Made by a program: the position numbers and the translations under genes. Below are positions 20,055 through 22,388 of a stretch of DNA of 22,388 bases, in pieces. Location: positions 1-22,388 of the forward strand of contig DNLQ01000234.1 of NCBI GenBank assembly GCA_003488415.1, read 5' to 3'. The notes below the pieces were generated by a model. The model had not been told where the DNA came from and ran no database searches. It was given only the letters and a program-made list of their open reading frames with translations. Source of the stretch: Ruminococcus sp. Its GTDB lineage: Bacteria > Bacillota > Clostridia > Oscillospirales > Ruminococcaceae. Each line of letters begins with the position of its first letter. Within the stretch, counting starts at the first letter, position 1.

Positions 20055-22388
20055 ATGGAAAGACAAAGTATCATAAAGAACAGCGCTCGTCTTATCAGTG
20101 CAGCGCTCCTGACCTCAACGCTGTCCTGTATACCGGCTAATGCAGGAAACGCTGAAGAGACGCCCGGGTATCAGCTCCAGACTATCCTTATCGACAACAA
20201 CGGTACTGACCTGTGGACTACGGAAAGCTGGGGCGGTGCGAATATCCTGCCAAATACAAGTTGGGCAACGACAGATGCCTATGACTACCGCTATAACGGT
20301 ACTCTGTCATTTGAGGTAAAGAGCAATGCCCATGAGCCGCTTTCGTTCTGGATAGGAATGAGCTCTCATTCCCATAATGAGACTGTAACGCTTTACTGGA
20401 CGGATATGGATGCCTACAAGGGCAAAATGATCGCCGACACTGTATGGACAAGCTATACCCTGCCTATAAAGGATCTCCTTGAAGCCAATGCAGACAGCGG
20501 CTTTGACCTTTCAAATCTATGGAAGATATCAGTTACAGCAGTAAAGAAGGGCGAATCCATAACCTTCAGGAATGTGAGGATATCATCAACGGATGACGAA
20601 CGTCAGTATCCCTTTATCAAGGTCAATCAGGTCGGATATACCGTGAACGGCGCCAAGACTGCACGTATCAGCTATTTTGCAAAATTCGGCTCGATCGACG
20701 GCAGGACTTATGAGATAGTCGATAAGAAAACCGGGAAGACAGTCCTGACGGGTATATTGCCGGAGGCTGAGCTTAACGATCATCTGTCCGGCGAATCGGT
20801 GCATACGATCTCTTTTGATGAACTGAAAACCCCCGGTACTTATTTCATACGGATACCGGATACCGGATTTTCTTCATCAGCCAGGTCGCCGAGAGATATT
20901 GAGGACGGGCTTGAGACAGGAACACTTTCCTCTTTTTCATTCAGGATAAGTGATGACGTTTATGATGATCTTCTCGCCAATATGATGAAGTACTACTACC
21001 TTCAGCGGCAGGGCATTGATATCGAAGAGAAGTATGCTTCAGACTTCGCAAGGAAAAACCTTCACCCGGGTGATGCAGCAGTAAGGAGATGGTCTGACCG
21101 TAATAATCCCGGGGCAGAGACATTTGATATCACAAAGGGCTGGTACGATGCCGGAGATTATGGAAAGTACACTTCAGCGGGAGCAACATCCGTTGAGAAT
21201 CTCCTTCTCGCATATGACCTTTTTCCGCAGGTATTCCGCCGGATCACTCCCAATATACCGGAGACTGATCCGGAGGCTCCGGCATATGCGGACGCTCCCG
21301 GCATACTCAGTGAGATCAAATGGGAGATAGATATGCTCCTCAAGCTCGAACACGCTGACCATGACGGCTCGTTCTATGTTGCAGCAAATTATAAGGATGG
21401 CACCATCTATCTTGAGGATACGCTGTACAGTACCTCCGATCATACGTCGGCAGCAGAGGAGAAAGATCTTCGCTCGCATCTTGCAACATCTGATATGGCG
21501 GCAATGCTTGCCCACGCATACCTGATCTACAAGGATGTGCCGGCATATTCGGATTTTGCAGATGAATGTCTTGCAGCTGCTCTGCGTGCGTGGAAATGGG
21601 TGACTGATCCTTCAAATCCGCAGCATAGATCCATTGGTGCTGCTAACCGCACCTATACCTATACCCAGGAGGAGCTTGACAGGAGTCTCTACTGGGCAGC
21701 AGGCTCTGTCTACAGGGCAATGAAGAGTGCCGGAAGGGATACATCGGCATATGAAAAGTATCTGACAGATAACTGCGAGACTGAGAACGTGTCAAAATGC
21801 TTTACCGGAGCATCACTCGGATATCATTCGCACGGCCGTTCATTCCTGGGCTTCTTCCACTATCTCTATCATAATGATGATGCTGATGATAAGATGAAAG
21901 AGGTATTCGGAAAATTCACGGCATGGCGCAGACGTACCCTGAGCTATGACAACTGGGGTACGGATTATCCCGACTGGGGTTACTGGTGGGGCTCCAATAT
22001 GGTCATTGCCCAGAGCACTATGACCACGCTTCTCGGCAGCATAATTACAGAAGGCGAGGACGCAGTTCCCGGGGAGGTGCTGCTCTCAAACGAGAGCGCT
22101 TTCAATTACCTGCTCGGCATCAACCCGATCTCCTTCAGCTATGTATCGGGATTCGGTGAGAACAGTGTCCGCAATATCTACAGTGGGATATACTCTAAGG
22201 ACGCAAAGCTCGAACCCTACAGATGCCCGAACGGATATGTTACAGAGGGAACGAACCCGAACAACAATAGGCAGCTGTCGAAGTATGACGGAAAATGCTA
22301 TATGGACAGCGATGCAGAATGGACGACCAACGAAAATACTATATACGGCAATGCCGCTATGATATTCCTGACGGCTGCCATAATGTCA
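20055..22388 (+). CDS. GH9 cellulase (partial, 3' end outside window)
   Basis: An open frame of 778 codons from ATG 20055 (TGGAGG about 8 nt upstream) runs off the window without a stop. Order: signal peptide (1 to about 31); an N-terminal beta-sandwich-like module (about 38-178; SWGGANILPNTSWATT, ITFRNVRISS) that looks like a carbohydrate-binding domain of unassigned family; an immunoglobulin-like CelD_N domain (about 190-300; INVNQVGY-type start FIKVNQVGY); GH9 catalytic domain (about 308 onward). Catalytic residues are visible: Asp365 and Asp368 in GWYDAGDYGKYT and proton donor Glu760 in TTNENTIYGN. GH9 enzymes are inverting beta-1,4-glucanases acting on cellulose. By analogy with the other two hydrolases here a dockerin may follow outside the window. 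Almost the whole catalytic domain is inside the window. Confidence 0.94.
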   Translation, partial: MERQSIIKNSARLISAALLTSTLSCIPANAGNAEETPGYQLQTILIDNNGTDLWTTESWGGANILPNTSWATTDAYDYRYNGTLSFEVKSNAHEPLSFWIGMSSHSHNETVTLYWTDMDAYKGKMIADTVWTSYTLPIKDLLEANADSGFDLSNLWKISVTAVKKGESITFRNVRISSTDDERQYPFIKVNQVGYTVNGAKTARISYFAKFGSIDGRTYEIVDKKTGKTVLTGILPEAELNDHLSGESVHTISFDELKTPGTYFIRIPDTGFSSSARSPRDIEDGLETGTLSSFSFRISDDVYDDLLANMMKYYYLQRQGIDIEEKYASDFARKNLHPGDAAVRRWSDRNNPGAETFDITKGWYDAGDYGKYTSAGATSVENLLLAYDLFPQVFRRITPNIPETDPEAPAYADAPGILSEIKWEIDMLLKLEHADHDGSFYVAANYKDGTIYLEDTLYSTSDHTSAAEEKDLRSHLATSDMAAMLAHAYLIYKDVPAYSDFADECLAAALRAWKWVTDPSNPQHRSIGAANRTYTYTQEELDRSLYWAAGSVYRAMKSAGRDTSAYEKYLTDNCETENVSKCFTGASLGYHSHGRSFLGFFHYLYHNDDADDKMKEVFGKFTAWRRRTLSYDNWGTDYPDWGYWWGSNMVIAQSTMTTLLGSIITEGEDAVPGEVLLSNESAFNYLLGINPISFSYVSGFGENSVRNIYSGIYSKDAKLEPYRCPNGYVTEGTNPNNNRQLSKYDGKCYMDSDAEWTTNENTIYGNAAMIFLTAAIMS

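Noticed and set aside
20218..21615. Several minus-strand frames within the GH9 region (for example 20218-20451, 21174-21515)
   Set aside because: They are antisense to an uninterrupted GH9 frame with its catalytic residues in place.

Overview
The window looks like the chromosome of a cellulolytic Ruminococcus (Bacillota, Oscillospiraceae; R. flavefaciens / R. champanellensis / R. albus type). The reasons are three large secreted plant-cell-wall hydrolases, two ending in dockerin modules, consensus sigma-A promoters with mostly 17-bp spacers, strong Shine-Dalgarno sites and moderate GC. No tRNA, rRNA, CRISPR array, insertion sequence or phage gene was seen.

Layout. (1) 1-2485, minus strand: a Bce-type peptide-sensing and detoxification module (response regulator, short intramembrane-sensing kinase, ABC ATPase cut by the window edge). 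A perfect inverted repeat and a promoter lie directly upstream of the ATPase gene. (2) 2616-7818, plus strand: two cellulosomal enzymes, each with its own promoter and terminator. One is a double-catalytic GH5-GH5 protein (endoglucanase plus beta-mannanase) with a dockerin; the other is a GH53 endo-galactanase with a ricin-like module and a dockerin of a different type. (3) 7850-10888, plus strand: a decayed XRE-regulator remnant, then a complete T-box riboswitch controlling one unusual gene, in which an XRE helix-turn-helix and a cupin are fused to an acyl-CoA synthetase. (4) 10980-14074, minus strand: a three-gene operon encoding a DUF4178 protein, a DUF350 membrane protein and a membrane-anchored spermidine-synthase-like enzyme. 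(5) 14250-16090, minus strand: a dCache-HAMP-GGDEF diguanylate cyclase, preceded by an overlapping candidate 49-codon ORF. (6) 16331-19896, plus strand: an AraC regulator, then a small DUF6110-like protein and a P1B-type metal ATPase with an SCALKL motif, a pair that may be ferrosome-related. (7) 19958 to the end: a GH9 cellulase that runs off the window.

How it fits together. The GH5-GH5, GH53 and GH9 proteins are exported; the first two would dock onto scaffoldins through dockerins, and together the set attacks cellulose/beta-glucan, mannan and pectic galactan. The most distinctive unit is the T-box plus acyl-CoA ligase. A T-box senses uncharged tRNA, so the ligase should serve amino-acid supply. 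Rumen ruminococci are known to need branched-chain volatile fatty acids and to build branched-chain amino acids from them by reductive carboxylation of the acyl-CoA. My best reading of the specifier is an isoleucine codon (ATC), which would fit activation of 2-methylbutyrate; this is inference.
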